DNA of 64,000 bases from Planomonospora sp. ID67723 (GTDB lineage: Bacteria > Actinomycetota > Actinomycetes > Streptosporangiales > Streptosporangiaceae), in NCBI RefSeq assembly GCF_015711605.1, contig NZ_JABTEZ010000003.1:558001-622000 (forward strand), given 5' to 3'. The number at the start of each line of letters is the position of its first letter. The stretch's first letter is position 1. The translations under genes and the position numbers were made by a program. Below are positions 1 to 7,094 of the stretch, piece after piece. The notes under the pieces were generated by a model that saw nothing but the letters and a program-made list of their open reading frames with translations, searched no databases and had not been told where the DNA came from.

Positions 1-491
1 GTGGTGGACAGGCCCACCGCCTCCAGCCGCCGCCAGATGTCCGGGACGGACTCGATCTCGATCCAGTGGAGCTGGATGTTCTGCCGGTCGGTGACGTCGG
101 CGGTGCCGCGGCCGTACTCGTTGGAGATGTCGGCGATGACGCGCAGCTGCTCCAGGTTGAGCCGGCCGCCGTCGATCCGGACGCGGAGCATGAAGTAGCG
201 GTCGTCGAGCTCCTCCGGCTCCAGGACCGCGGTCTTGCCGCCGTCGATCCCGGGCTTGCGCTGGGTGTAGAGCCCGTACCAGCGCATCCGGCCCCGCAGG
301 TCGGCCGGATCGATGGAGTCGAACCCGCCCTTGGAGTAGATGTCGATGATCCGCTGGCGGACGTTGAGCCCGTCGTCGTTCTTCTTGAGCTCTTCGTTCT
401 TGTTCAGCGGCTCGCGGTAGCCGAGAGCCCACTGACCTTCGCCTCGCGGGCGCTTGTGGTGGCGGTTGGCCGGACGGGCCGGGGTCGTCAT
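1..491 (-). CDS. Ferredoxin-dependent sulfite/nitrite reductase, N-terminal part (runs off the left edge)
   Basis: The first 163 codons of a gene read leftward from an ATG at 491, with AAGGA about eight bases upstream. The protein has the nitrite/sulfite reductase N-terminal pattern: GEGQWALGYREPLN near residues 18-31, then RGRMRWYGLYTQRKPGIDGG, then DRYFMLRVRIDGG and TADVTDRQNIQLHW (the ferredoxin-like half-domain). The family reduces sulfite to sulfide, or nitrite to ammonia, with six electrons from ferredoxin using siroheme and a 4Fe-4S cluster. The cluster cysteines lie outside the window, so sulfite cannot be separated from nitrite on this sequence alone. The cysteine-type leader upstream favours sulfite. 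Confidence 0.9.
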   Translation of the reverse strand, partial: MTTPARPANRHHKRPRGEGQWALGYREPLNKNEELKKNDDGLNVRQRIIDIYSKGGFDSIDPADLRGRMRWYGLYTQRKPGIDGGKTAVLEPEELDDRYFMLRVRIDGGRLNLEQLRVIADISNEYGRGTADVTDRQNIQLHWIEIESVPDIWRRLEAVGLST

Positions 492-648
492 GTGCGCGTC
501 CTTATCGGATCGTGGGTGATTTCCGGGCACACGCACAGGCACCTCCCGCCTCGTCGTTGAGTACGGGGGTCGATCGCTCAGAGAAGGTCACTCGGAGAAG
601 AACGCCTGTCACGCGCCCGAGCTGGCAGAAATCAGCGAGGGGCGACGG

Positions 649-738
649 TCAACGGACGTCACAACAGATGGCGCTGCGGACACGCAGAAGGTCGACGTGG
701 CGTCGCACGACGAGCATGGGGTCCGCTGGCATGTCCAT
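649..738 (-). CDS. Cysteine-type leader peptide upstream of the sulfite reductase
   Basis: A 29-codon ORF on the minus strand with the motif RRHVDLLRVRSAICC near its C-terminus and a stop three codons later. Actinobacterial leader peptides of the RRHVDL...RV.SAIC type sit in front of sulfur-assimilation operons. The paired Cys codons near the end are what a cysteine-sensing attenuator would use. The start could be 738 (AAGG upstream), 732 or 717. The reductase start lies 157 bases downstream of the leader stop. The motif match is seen; attenuation is inferred from the family. Confidence 0.82.
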   Translation of the reverse strand: MDMPADPMLVVRRHVDLLRVRSAICCDVR

Positions 739-774
739 GACGATACCTTGGCGGCCCGAGATGTCCAATATAAA

Positions 775-789
775 GTCCACACTCTGGAC
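775..789. promoter_or_regulatory. Inverted repeat upstream of the leader peptide
   Basis: GTCCA-N5-TGGAC, a perfect 5-bp-arm palindrome 37 bases upstream of the leader start. A further TGGAC half-site lies next to a TATATT (minus strand, about 765-770) that could be the -10 of the leader/reductase promoter. It is a candidate operator; the regulator is unknown. Confidence 0.35.
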
Positions 790-835
790 GCCGGGCGACC
801 CGCGCGACCTCCTCCGACGCCGCTCCGGATGCGGT

Positions 836-964
836 TCAGCCCTGGCGGGGCCAGACCAGCGGGGACTCGCGGGGCTCCTCCGCGGCGATCTGGTGCTGGC
901 AGTCGCACCACGACCCGCCCCGGCACTTCTCGTGGCGGCGGTCCTTGCACTCCCGACAGATCAT
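836..964 (-). CDS. Small Cys-rich putative zinc-binding protein
   Basis: A 42-residue protein starting MICRECKDRRHEKCRGGSWC and then DCQH. Four of the cysteines form two CxxC/CxC-like pairs (C3/C6, C14, C20/C22), typical of a short zinc ribbon. Similar short actinobacterial hypotheticals exist, but I know no assigned function. It is transcribed alone between the sulfur leader and the divergent YihY gene. A possible leaderless signal (CACAAT six bases before the ATG) is visible. It is shorter than most gene callers accept. Confidence 0.7.
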   Translation of the reverse strand: MICRECKDRRHEKCRGGSWCDCQHQIAAEEPRESPLVWPRQG

Positions 965-1148
965 GTCTCCATTGTGCCCCCGTCCCCCGGTCGCGCACGG
1001 GGCCGGGACGGGCCGCCGGCGCGCGGGCCCGCGGCGCGTCCCGCCGGGTGAGGGGGTTTCTCCGCAGGTGGCCCGGGCAGTGACACGGGGTCGGGTCGCC
1101 CGTGATCGGACTCGTTATAGCGGACCGCAAGGAATACCGTTGGGTGCC

Positions 1149-2150
1149 ATGACGTCCACTGAGGCCTCGCCGCAGCGGCCCGGGCCCGGCAAGCGCGCGC
1201 GGCGCCGGGGCCACTCCCGGCTGCGCCGGCACAGCGCCAGGCTCCGGGCCGGGCTGTCGTGGGTGCGCGGCACCGACACCTGGACGCTGCTCGTCGCCAC
1301 GACCAACGCCGGCGTCAACTACCGGGTCACCGGCCTGGCGGGGGAGGCGGCCTTCTTCGCGCTGCTGTCGCTGCCGCCGTTCGTGCTCGGCCTGATCGGC
1401 GTGGTCGGCCAGCTCACCGGCGTCTTCGGCCCGGAGACCGTGCAGGACGTCAGGACCTGGATCGAGGCGCAGGCGCACCTGCTGTTCACCGACAACGCCG
1501 TGGACACCGTCGTCACCCCGCTCATCAGCGACGTGCTGAAACCGGAGAACCAGGTCTCGCTGATCTCGCTGGGCTTCCTGCTCGCCCTCTGGTCGGGTTC
1601 GCGGGCGCTGTTCGTCTACGTGGACCTGATCGCCCTGGCCTACGGGCTCGGCGAGGAGCGCGGCATCATCCGCACCCGCCTGATGTCCTTCGGGCTCTAT
1701 CTCGCGGGCCTGCTGAGCGGCCTGTTCGTCATGCCGGTCCTGGTGCTGGGCCCGGCGGCGCTGCAGGGCGCGCTGCCGCCCGACTACACCATGCTGGTGG
1801 ACATCCTCTACTGGCCGGTCGTCGTCGTCGGCTCGGTCTTCTTCCTCACCCTGCTCTACCACGTGAGCGTCCCGGTGCGCACGCGCTGGTGGCGGGAGAC
1901 GCCCGGGGCCGTGCTCGCGCTCATCATCTGGATCGCCTGCGCCGCGGTGCTGCGCGAGGTCCTCGCCGCGTGGTTCTCCCCGGTCTCCATCTACGGCTCG
2001 CTGGCCGCCCCCGTCGCGGTGCTGCTCTGGCTCTACATCACCGCCCTGGCCGTGCTCATCGGCGCCACGCTCAACGCCGAGGTGGACCGGCTCTGGCCGG
2101 CGGACGGCACCGGCCGCGTCGGCCGGACGGGCGAGTCCGCTATCGTCTAA
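1149..2150 (+). CDS. YihY/BrkB-family (UPF0761) inner-membrane protein
   Basis: A 333-residue protein with a basic, Arg/Pro-rich N-terminus of about 40 residues. The family core follows (NAGVNYRVTGLAGEAAFFALLSLPP, about residues 53-77) and then some six hydrophobic segments. The family was once annotated as RNase BN, is now treated as an integral membrane protein of unclear function, and is usually 280-350 residues. The ATG at 1149 has its best Shine-Dalgarno (AAGGA, 1129-1133) 15 bases away. The in-frame TTG at 1140 is spaced 6 bases from that site and may be the true start. The gene ends just where the glyA riboswitch begins. Confidence 0.82.
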   Translation: MTSTEASPQRPGPGKRARRRGHSRLRRHSARLRAGLSWVRGTDTWTLLVATTNAGVNYRVTGLAGEAAFFALLSLPPFVLGLIGVVGQLTGVFGPETVQDVRTWIEAQAHLLFTDNAVDTVVTPLISDVLKPENQVSLISLGFLLALWSGSRALFVYVDLIALAYGLGEERGIIRTRLMSFGLYLAGLLSGLFVMPVLVLGPAALQGALPPDYTMLVDILYWPVVVVGSVFFLTLLYHVSVPVRTRWWRETPGAVLALIIWIACAAVLREVLAAWFSPVSIYGSLAAPVAVLLWLYITALAVLIGATLNAEVDRLWPADGTGRVGRTGESAIV

Positions 2151-2215
2151 GCCGCGACTGGCGCATTGGGTGGGCAACCACCGGGGAGCGGAATGGCGGA
2201 GGCCGCGCGCCTGGG
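2151..2215 (+). promoter_or_regulatory. ZTP (pfl) riboswitch controlling glyA
   Basis: The conserved pfl blocks occur in order. GACTGGCG is at 2156-2163. The P2 hairpin is GGTGG (2169-2173) with CCACC (2178-2182). GGGGAGCG is at 2183-2190, and CGCCTGGG at 2208-2215. P1 can form from CCGC (2152-2155) and GCGG (2188-2191). The pseudoknot pairs GGCG (2160-2163) with CGCC (2208-2211). The class binds ZTP/ZMP and turns on one-carbon and purine genes when 10-formyl-THF is short; glyA is a known target. The aptamer starts directly after the yihY stop, so glyA transcription probably begins inside or before the end of yihY. Confidence 0.85.
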
Positions 2216-2255
2216 TCTTCGCGCGTTGTCAACGATGACAAGGAGTGAAGGCGCA

Positions 2256-3512
2256 ATGAGTTCTCTTTCCAGTGTCGATCCGCAGATCGCCGAACTCGTC
2301 AAGGCGGAGGAACGCCGCCAGGCCGACACCGTCAAGCTGATCGCCTCGGAGAACTACGTCTCCAAGGCCGTGCTCGAGGCCACGGGGACCGTTCTCACGA
2401 ACAAGTACTCCGAGGGTTACGCCGGCAAGCGCTACTACGAGGGCCAGCAGGTCATCGACCAGATCGAGACCCTCGCCATCGACCGCGCCAAGTCGCTGTT
2501 CGGCGTGAACCACGCCAACGTCCAGCCCTACTCGGGCTCGCCCGCCAACCTCGCCGTCTACATGGCCTTCCTCAACCCCGGCGACACCGTGATGGGCATG
2601 GGCCTGCCCTTCGGCGGCCACCTCACCCACGGCTGGTCGGTCTCGGCCACCGGCAAGTGGTTCAACCCGGTCCGGTACGGCGTGCGCAAGGACACCGGCC
2701 GCGTCGACATGGACGAGGTCCGTGAGATCGCGCTGCGCGAGCGCCCCAAGCTGATCTTCTGCGGCGGCACCGCCATCCCGCGCACGATCGACTTCCCGGC
2801 CTTCGCGGAGATCGCCCGCGAGGTCGGCGCCGTCCTCGCCGCCGACATCGCCCACATCGCCGGCCTGGTCGCCGGTGGCGCCCACCCCTCGCCGGTCGGC
2901 CACGCCGACGTCATCTCCACCACCACCCACAAGACGCTGCGCGGCCCCCGCGGCGCCATGCTCATGGCCACCTCCGACGAGCACGCCACCGCGCTGAACA
3001 AGGCCGTCTTCCCCGGCCTGCAGGGCGGCCCGCACAACCACACCACCGCGGCCATCGCGGTGGCGCTCAAGGAGGCCTCCACCGACGAGTTCAAGGCCTA
3101 CGCCCGCCAGGTCGTCCTGAACGCGCAGGCGCTGGCCGAGGAACTCAAGGGCCGCGGCTTCGACCTCGTCTCCGGCGGCACCGACAACCACCTCATCCTG
3201 TTCGACCTGACCCCCAAGGGCATCGGCGGCAAGCCGGCCGCCCAGGCGCTGGACCGGGCCGGCCTGGAGACCAACTACAACACCGTGCCGTTCGACACGC
3301 GCAAGCCGTTCGACCCCTCGGGCATCCGGATCGGCACCGCCGGTGTCACCAGCCGGGGCATGGGCGTGGCCGAGATGCGGCAGATCGGCGCCTGGATCGA
3401 CCAGGTCGTCACGGCCCTGGCCAAGGGCGAGGACGAGGCCGAGCACGTCATCGGCCGCGTGCACGCCGAGGTGCTCGAGCTGACCTCGCAGTTCCCGGCT
3501 CCGGGCCTGTGA
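2256..3512 (+). CDS. glyA: Serine hydroxymethyltransferase
   Basis: A 418-residue PLP enzyme converting serine plus tetrahydrofolate to glycine plus 5,10-methylene-THF. Full family length. Visible motifs are LIASENYVS near residue 27, TNKYSEGYAGKRYY near 48, HGW/GHLTHG around 120, and the PLP-lysine motif STTTHKTLRGPRGA near residue 225. The ATG at 2256 has AAGGAG ten bases upstream, which rejects longer in-frame starts lying inside the riboswitch. Control by the upstream ZTP riboswitch links one-carbon supply to purine synthesis. Confidence 0.97.
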   Translation: MSSLSSVDPQIAELVKAEERRQADTVKLIASENYVSKAVLEATGTVLTNKYSEGYAGKRYYEGQQVIDQIETLAIDRAKSLFGVNHANVQPYSGSPANLAVYMAFLNPGDTVMGMGLPFGGHLTHGWSVSATGKWFNPVRYGVRKDTGRVDMDEVREIALRERPKLIFCGGTAIPRTIDFPAFAEIAREVGAVLAADIAHIAGLVAGGAHPSPVGHADVISTTTHKTLRGPRGAMLMATSDEHATALNKAVFPGLQGGPHNHTTAAIAVALKEASTDEFKAYARQVVLNAQALAEELKGRGFDLVSGGTDNHLILFDLTPKGIGGKPAAQALDRAGLETNYNTVPFDTRKPFDPSGIRIGTAGVTSRGMGVAEMRQIGAWIDQVVTALAKGEDEAEHVIGRVHAEVLELTSQFPAPGL

Positions 3513-3542
3513 GGGACGGCCGCGGTTAACCCCTTGCGATCG

Positions 3543-3576
3543 GAAGCCGGGTCCGCGCTATAGTGGACCCGGCTTC
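3543..3576 (+). terminator. glyA terminator hairpin
   Basis: A perfect 12-bp inverted repeat (GAAGCCGGGTCC / GGACCCGGCTTC) with a 10-base loop, 30 bases after the glyA stop. No U-tract follows, as is common for actinobacterial terminators. The loop contains TATAGT with TTGCGA 19 bases before it, so it could also double as the rsgA promoter. Confidence 0.6.
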
Positions 3577-3622
3577 GTCGCTGCGTCGAGAGCAGCGGCC
3601 ATGACACCGGGAGGTGAGGACT

Positions 3623-3676
3623 ATGCGGGTTTTTCTGGTGAGCCTGCCGTCCATCAACCCCCGGGTGTCCCTCTAG
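3623..3676 (+). CDS. 17-residue upstream leader ORF of rsgA
   Basis: An ATG at 3623 preceded by a strong GGAGG (3610-3614, spacing 8), reading MRVFLVSLPSINPRVSL and stopping at TAG 3674-3676, 46 bases before rsgA. Its last codons lie in the left arm of a hairpin whose right arm can alternatively pair next to the rsgA ribosome-binding site. That is the layout of a translated regulatory leader. The ribosome-binding site and ORF are seen; translation is inferred. Confidence 0.5.
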   Translation: MRVFLVSLPSINPRVSL

Positions 3677-3719
3677 CCGCTTCCAGCGCGGGCACCCGGC
3701 TTTCGAAAAGGGTGTACCC
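3661..3719 (+). promoter_or_regulatory. Alternative hairpins between leader ORF and rsgA (possible translational attenuator)
   Basis: Segment 1 (3661-3670) pairs with segment 2 (3690-3699) as a 10-bp stem with one G-U. The core CACCC of segment 2 (3693-3697) can instead pair with GGGTG at 3710-3714, which overlaps the purine-rich AAAAGGG that serves the rsgA TTG start at 3723. The two foldings exclude each other. A ribosome on the leader ORF would cover segment 1 and shift the balance. Confidence 0.45.
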
Positions 3720-3722
3720 ACG

Positions 3723-4841
3723 TTGTCCTCGCCAGTTCTCTCTGGTTCTTACGATCTTTCTTCGCTCGGCTGGAACGACTCTCTCGCCGCCGAGCTCCCC
3801 GCCGGTACGATTCCCGCCCGAGTGGCCCGCGTCGACCGCGGCGCCGCCGAGGCGCTCTGTGCCGACGGCCATCTGACGGTCCACTACAGCGCGCGGGTAC
3901 GGCGGGCCGCCGCGGCCGACCCGGTGGCCCTGCCCTGCGTGGGCGACTGGGCCGCGCTCCGGCGGTTGCCCGAGGGGCGTTTCGAGCTCGACGCGCTCCT
4001 GCCGCGCCGTACCGCCTTCGTCAGGGGAGGGGTGGGCCGCACCTCGCAGGGCGGGCTGTCCGGCGACTCCCAGGGGCAGGTCCTGGCCGCCAACGTCGAC
4101 GTCGTCTTCGTCGCCGAGCCCGCTCTGCACGCCACCGACACCGCCGACCTGGGCCGGATCGAGCGGCTGCTCGCGCTGGCCTGGGAGAGCGGCGGGCAGC
4201 CGGTGGTGCTCGTCACCAAAGCCGACCTCGTCGGTGACAGCCTCGACTACCTGATGGGCGAGGTCGCCGCGGCCGCACCAGGCGTGGACGTCCATGCGGT
4301 CTGCTCCCTCACCGGACAGGGCGTGGACATCGTCCGCGGCTACCTGGGCGGGACCCGCACCGCCGTGGTGCTGGGCGCCTCGGGCGCGGGCAAATCCACC
4401 CTGGTCAACGCGCTGGCGGGGGAGGCGGTGATGGAGACCCAGCAGGTCCGCGCCGGGGACGGCCGGGGACGGCACACCACCGTGCACCGTGAGCTCATCC
4501 CGCTCGGCGGGGGCGGGCTCGTCATCGACACCCCCGGCATCCGGCGGATCGGCCTGTACGACATGGGCGAGGGCGTGGACCTGGTCTTCTCCGACATCGA
4601 GGAGCTGGCGGCGCGGTGCAGGTTCGCCGACTGCGGGCACGACAGCGAGCCCGGTTGCGCCGTCATCGCCGCGATCGAGGACGGCACGCTCCCCGAGCGG
4701 CGGCTGGCGAGCTGGAACAAGCTCCAGCGGGAGGCCACCTGGATGGCGTCCAGGACCGACGCGAGGCTCCGCAAGGAGCTGCAGAACAAGTGGAAGGTCA
4801 TCCACAAGGAGATGCGGAAGCCCGGCCGTAACCGTCCCTGA
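3723..4841 (+). CDS. rsgA: Ribosome small-subunit-dependent GTPase A
   Basis: A 372-residue circularly permuted GTPase that helps mature the 30S subunit. An N-terminal OB-type region is followed by G4 (VTKAD near 160), G1/P-loop GASGAGKST near 220, the switch around GRGRHTTVHREL, and G3 DTPGIRR near 268. The C-terminal zinc knuckle reads CRFADCGHDSEPGC. All hallmark motifs are present and the length is normal. The TTG start at 3723 is preceded by AAAAGGG with a long 10-base spacing. Expression may be set by the leader ORF and hairpins upstream. A phosphoribosyltransferase gene follows after 64 bases. Confidence 0.93.
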   Translation: MSSPVLSGSYDLSSLGWNDSLAAELPAGTIPARVARVDRGAAEALCADGHLTVHYSARVRRAAAADPVALPCVGDWAALRRLPEGRFELDALLPRRTAFVRGGVGRTSQGGLSGDSQGQVLAANVDVVFVAEPALHATDTADLGRIERLLALAWESGGQPVVLVTKADLVGDSLDYLMGEVAAAAPGVDVHAVCSLTGQGVDIVRGYLGGTRTAVVLGASGAGKSTLVNALAGEAVMETQQVRAGDGRGRHTTVHRELIPLGGGGLVIDTPGIRRIGLYDMGEGVDLVFSDIEELAARCRFADCGHDSEPGCAVIAAIEDGTLPERRLASWNKLQREATWMASRTDARLRKELQNKWKVIHKEMRKPGRNRP

Positions 4842-4905
4842 GATGTGGGTATGACCGCTATGTGAGTTATGTGACAGTATCCCCGGTCCGGAAGGGGCCG
4901 GGCTC

Positions 4906-5580
4906 ATGAGCGGTGACCCGGGAGTGCGCCTGCCCTTCGCCGGCCGGGCGGAGGCGGGCGTCCTCCTGGGCGAGAGACTCTCGGCCCTGGGGCTGGAGGA
5001 CCCGATCGTGCTCGCGCTGCCGCGCGGGGGAGTGGAGGTGGCCGTTCCCGTCGCGGTGCGGCTGGGCGGCGTGCTCGACGTGCTGGTCAGCAGGAAGATC
5101 GGCCATCCGGCCAACCCGGAGTTCGGGGTGGGGGCGGTGGCCGAGGGCGGTGAGCCCGTCTTCGACGAGGGCGTGCTGGCACGCCTGGGGCTGACCGAGG
5201 AGGACCTCGCCCACGTGGTCGAGGCGGAGCGCGCCGAACTGGCCCGGCGCGTCGAGGTCTACCGGAGGGAACGGCGGCTGCCCGCGCCGGGCGGCAGGAA
5301 CGTGGTCGTGGTCGACGACGGGCTGGCCACGGGCGTCACCGCCCGGGCGGCGCTGCGCGCGGTCGGGGCGGGGCGTCCCGGGCGGCTGGTGCTCGCCGTC
5401 CCGGTGGCGGCGCCGGAGACGGCGCGGGCCATGCGGACGGAGGCCGACGAGGTGGTGACGCTCGCCACGCCTCCGGACTTCTACGCTGTGGGACAGTGGT
5501 ACCGGAGGTTCGACCAGCTCGGCGACGCCGATGTTCTCGACCTGCTCGACACCTGGGCCCGTGCGCGGGACAGCGTGTGA
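4906..5580 (+). CDS. Phosphoribosyltransferase-family protein
   Basis: A 224-residue protein with the type I phosphoribosyltransferase PRPP loop VVVVDDGLATGVTARAA near residues 135-151 and the N-terminal VLALPRGGVEVAVPVA block near 36-51. The family includes predicted PRTases of dienelactone-hydrolase-linked operons; substrate unknown. The ATG at 4906 follows a GGAAGGGG. It is probably cotranscribed with rsgA. The gene's stop lies inside a 12-bp inverted repeat that should terminate transcription. Confidence 0.85.
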   Translation: MSGDPGVRLPFAGRAEAGVLLGERLSALGLEDPIVLALPRGGVEVAVPVAVRLGGVLDVLVSRKIGHPANPEFGVGAVAEGGEPVFDEGVLARLGLTEEDLAHVVEAERAELARRVEVYRRERRLPAPGGRNVVVVDDGLATGVTARAALRAVGAGRPGRLVLAVPVAAPETARAMRTEADEVVTLATPPDFYAVGQWYRRFDQLGDADVLDLLDTWARARDSV

Positions 5581-5608
5581 TCTCGCAGGAACGTCAGCGA
5601 GATCACAC
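5575..5608. terminator. Bidirectional terminator between the PRTase gene and whiB
   Basis: A perfect 12-bp inverted repeat GTGTGATCTCGC / GCGAGATCACAC with a 10-base loop, overlapping the PRTase stop codon. It sits between two convergent genes. Confidence 0.7.
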
Positions 5609-5637
5609 GTGCGGGGGAAAGCCGGGTGGAGGTTTGT

Positions 5638-5952
5638 TCAGGCGACGGCGCTGATGCCGGCGCTGGCGGCGCGGCGCATGCGACGGCGGCGCTCGGAGGC
5701 GCGCTCGTCCTCGTTCAGGCCGCCCCAGGTGCCGTACTTCTCCGGACGGGACAGCGCGTAGTCAAGGCACTCGGCGCGGACGGGGCACTGGCCGCAGATG
5801 GCCTTGGCCTTACGCTCGCGGATATCACGCTCGGGCTGACGCTCGCCATCGGGACCGAAGAAGAGCACAAGGTCCTCGCCCCGGCACGCGGCGTCATCCT
5901 GCCAGCCCCAGCTGGGCCGAGGCCGGGCGGTCTGCCGACGTACCTGAGACAT
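5638..5952 (-). CDS. WhiB-family iron-sulfur transcription factor
   Basis: A 104-residue Wbl protein. The four 4Fe-4S cysteines are C23, C53, C56 and C62 (C-X29-C-X2-C-X5-C). They are followed by the turn GTWGG at 74-78 and a basic tail (ERRRRMRR) for DNA binding. Wbl proteins bind the primary sigma factor and sense redox or NO. I cannot place it in a named Wbl subclass with certainty. The ATG at 5952 has AGAAGGTGG upstream. Confidence 0.92.
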   Translation of the reverse strand: MSQVRRQTARPRPSWGWQDDAACRGEDLVLFFGPDGERQPERDIRERKAKAICGQCPVRAECLDYALSRPEKYGTWGGLNEDERASERRRRMRRAASAGISAVA

Positions 5953-6055
5953 GAGAAAACCACCTTCTAGTGAGAAGTATTTCGGGTTACTACCGCATTG
6001 GACGTTTTTGACATCCTTGGAGCCAACGCGTGGACCGGCCGCGATGTTCCCTCTG

Positions 6056-6994
6056 TCAGGTCAACACGGGCGTGGCATACCGCACAGGCAAAAGCCTGTC
6101 CAGCGAGACCAGCCGATAGGTGGTGATCGTGTCGGCGCAAGCCGTACCACATGGCGTCGTGAACGTCATGGGTTCAACCACTACCCGAAAACGGGCGCCG
6201 TCACCGAGCACGATGACTTCGGTGGCGGACCCGTCCGACCTGGAGGACTCCACGGCCACTCCGCCGACCGAGAGCTCACCCGTGTGGGCACGGACGAAAT
6301 GCTCGGCGGCTTGCAATGGCTCAGGGATGCCTGCGCGTCCCCGGAAACGGTCGAGGATGACCTCGCCGGACCGGTACGCGTTGGCTGCTGCGATCGCAGC
6401 AGCCTGAGACATGCTGCCGTAGTAAAGGCCGTGTGGCAAGCACACCAGATTGGCGGCGTAGCGATCGCCGCCAACATGTGATGTTTCCCATACTCTGTCC
6501 GGCAAAACCTCTGCCAGGGAACGAGCAAGGGGAAGTCCAATGCGGGCGCAGCACGCGTTGCGCTTGGCGTGCGTACAGACCAGAAAAACCGGCTCACTCA
6601 CAAGTATGCAGGACTCGGGGAGCACTCCGGCCACCAGAGCGTCCAAGTCAAGATCGTCCGGGTCGGCGAGCCAGGCCTCGGCGATCCAGGGCTCGGCCGC
6701 CGTGGAGTCGGCGACCATGACGTGGACGCCGTCCCGCGCGGGGCTTCTCCGGTCGGTCCTGCGGATCAGCTGGGGGCGGATGCCGAGGCGCGTCGCCCGT
6801 TTGATAAGGGTGTGAACGTCCTCGGGGAGGACGCAGTCCTCCAGGTGGGAGGCCCACGGTCCGGAGTGCTCGATGAGCAGCCAGAACCGGGCGCCGACCG
6901 TGGCACTGGCGTACACGGGCACATCGCCGGTGTGGCAGCCCGAGGGGTGCGTGCATCCCTTGGCCGCCCTGCCGGAAACGTTCACCGTGCTCAC
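6056..6994 (-). CDS. Sucrase/ferredoxin-like (thioredoxin-like 2Fe-2S) protein
   Basis: A 312-residue member of the Suc_Fer-like family, which has a thioredoxin-like ferredoxin fold. Visible signatures are LVCTHAKRNACCARIG near residue 160 (cluster Cys and paired CC) and SHVGGDRYAANLVCLPHGLYYG near 197. The role is presumably electron transfer. Its start lies 20 bases from a near-consensus iron box, so it is probably repressed by an IdeR/DmdR regulator in iron-replete cells. Its base composition looks less GC-rich than its neighbours, possibly a transferred gene. Confidence 0.85.
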   Translation of the reverse strand: MSTVNVSGRAAKGCTHPSGCHTGDVPVYASATVGARFWLLIEHSGPWASHLEDCVLPEDVHTLIKRATRLGIRPQLIRRTDRRSPARDGVHVMVADSTAAEPWIAEAWLADPDDLDLDALVAGVLPESCILVSEPVFLVCTHAKRNACCARIGLPLARSLAEVLPDRVWETSHVGGDRYAANLVCLPHGLYYGSMSQAAAIAAANAYRSGEVILDRFRGRAGIPEPLQAAEHFVRAHTGELSVGGVAVESSRSDGSATEVIVLGDGARFRVVVEPMTFTTPCGTACADTITTYRLVSLDRLLPVRYATPVLT

Positions 6995-7013
6995 ACACCC
7001 TCCCTATCCAGAC

Positions 7014-7032
7014 TTAGGTAAGACTAACCTAA
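7014..7032. promoter_or_regulatory. Iron box (IdeR/DmdR-type operator)
   Basis: TTAGGTAAGACTAACCTAA matches the 19-bp DtxR/IdeR consensus at 17 positions, with intact TTAGGT and ACCTAA arms. It lies just upstream of the minus-strand sucrase/ferredoxin-like gene. Confidence 0.85.
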
Positions 7033-7094
7033 GGGATTCGAGGGCATGTCGTAGGGGGGGCGGGATGGATGAAGGCATCCCGCGCGTGCCGGGT

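Noticed and set aside
3543-3576. Treating the 12-bp palindrome after glyA mainly as an rsgA operator because TATAGT lies in its loop
   Set aside because: Its position right after the glyA stop and its stem strength fit a terminator better; the promoter reading is kept only as an alternative.
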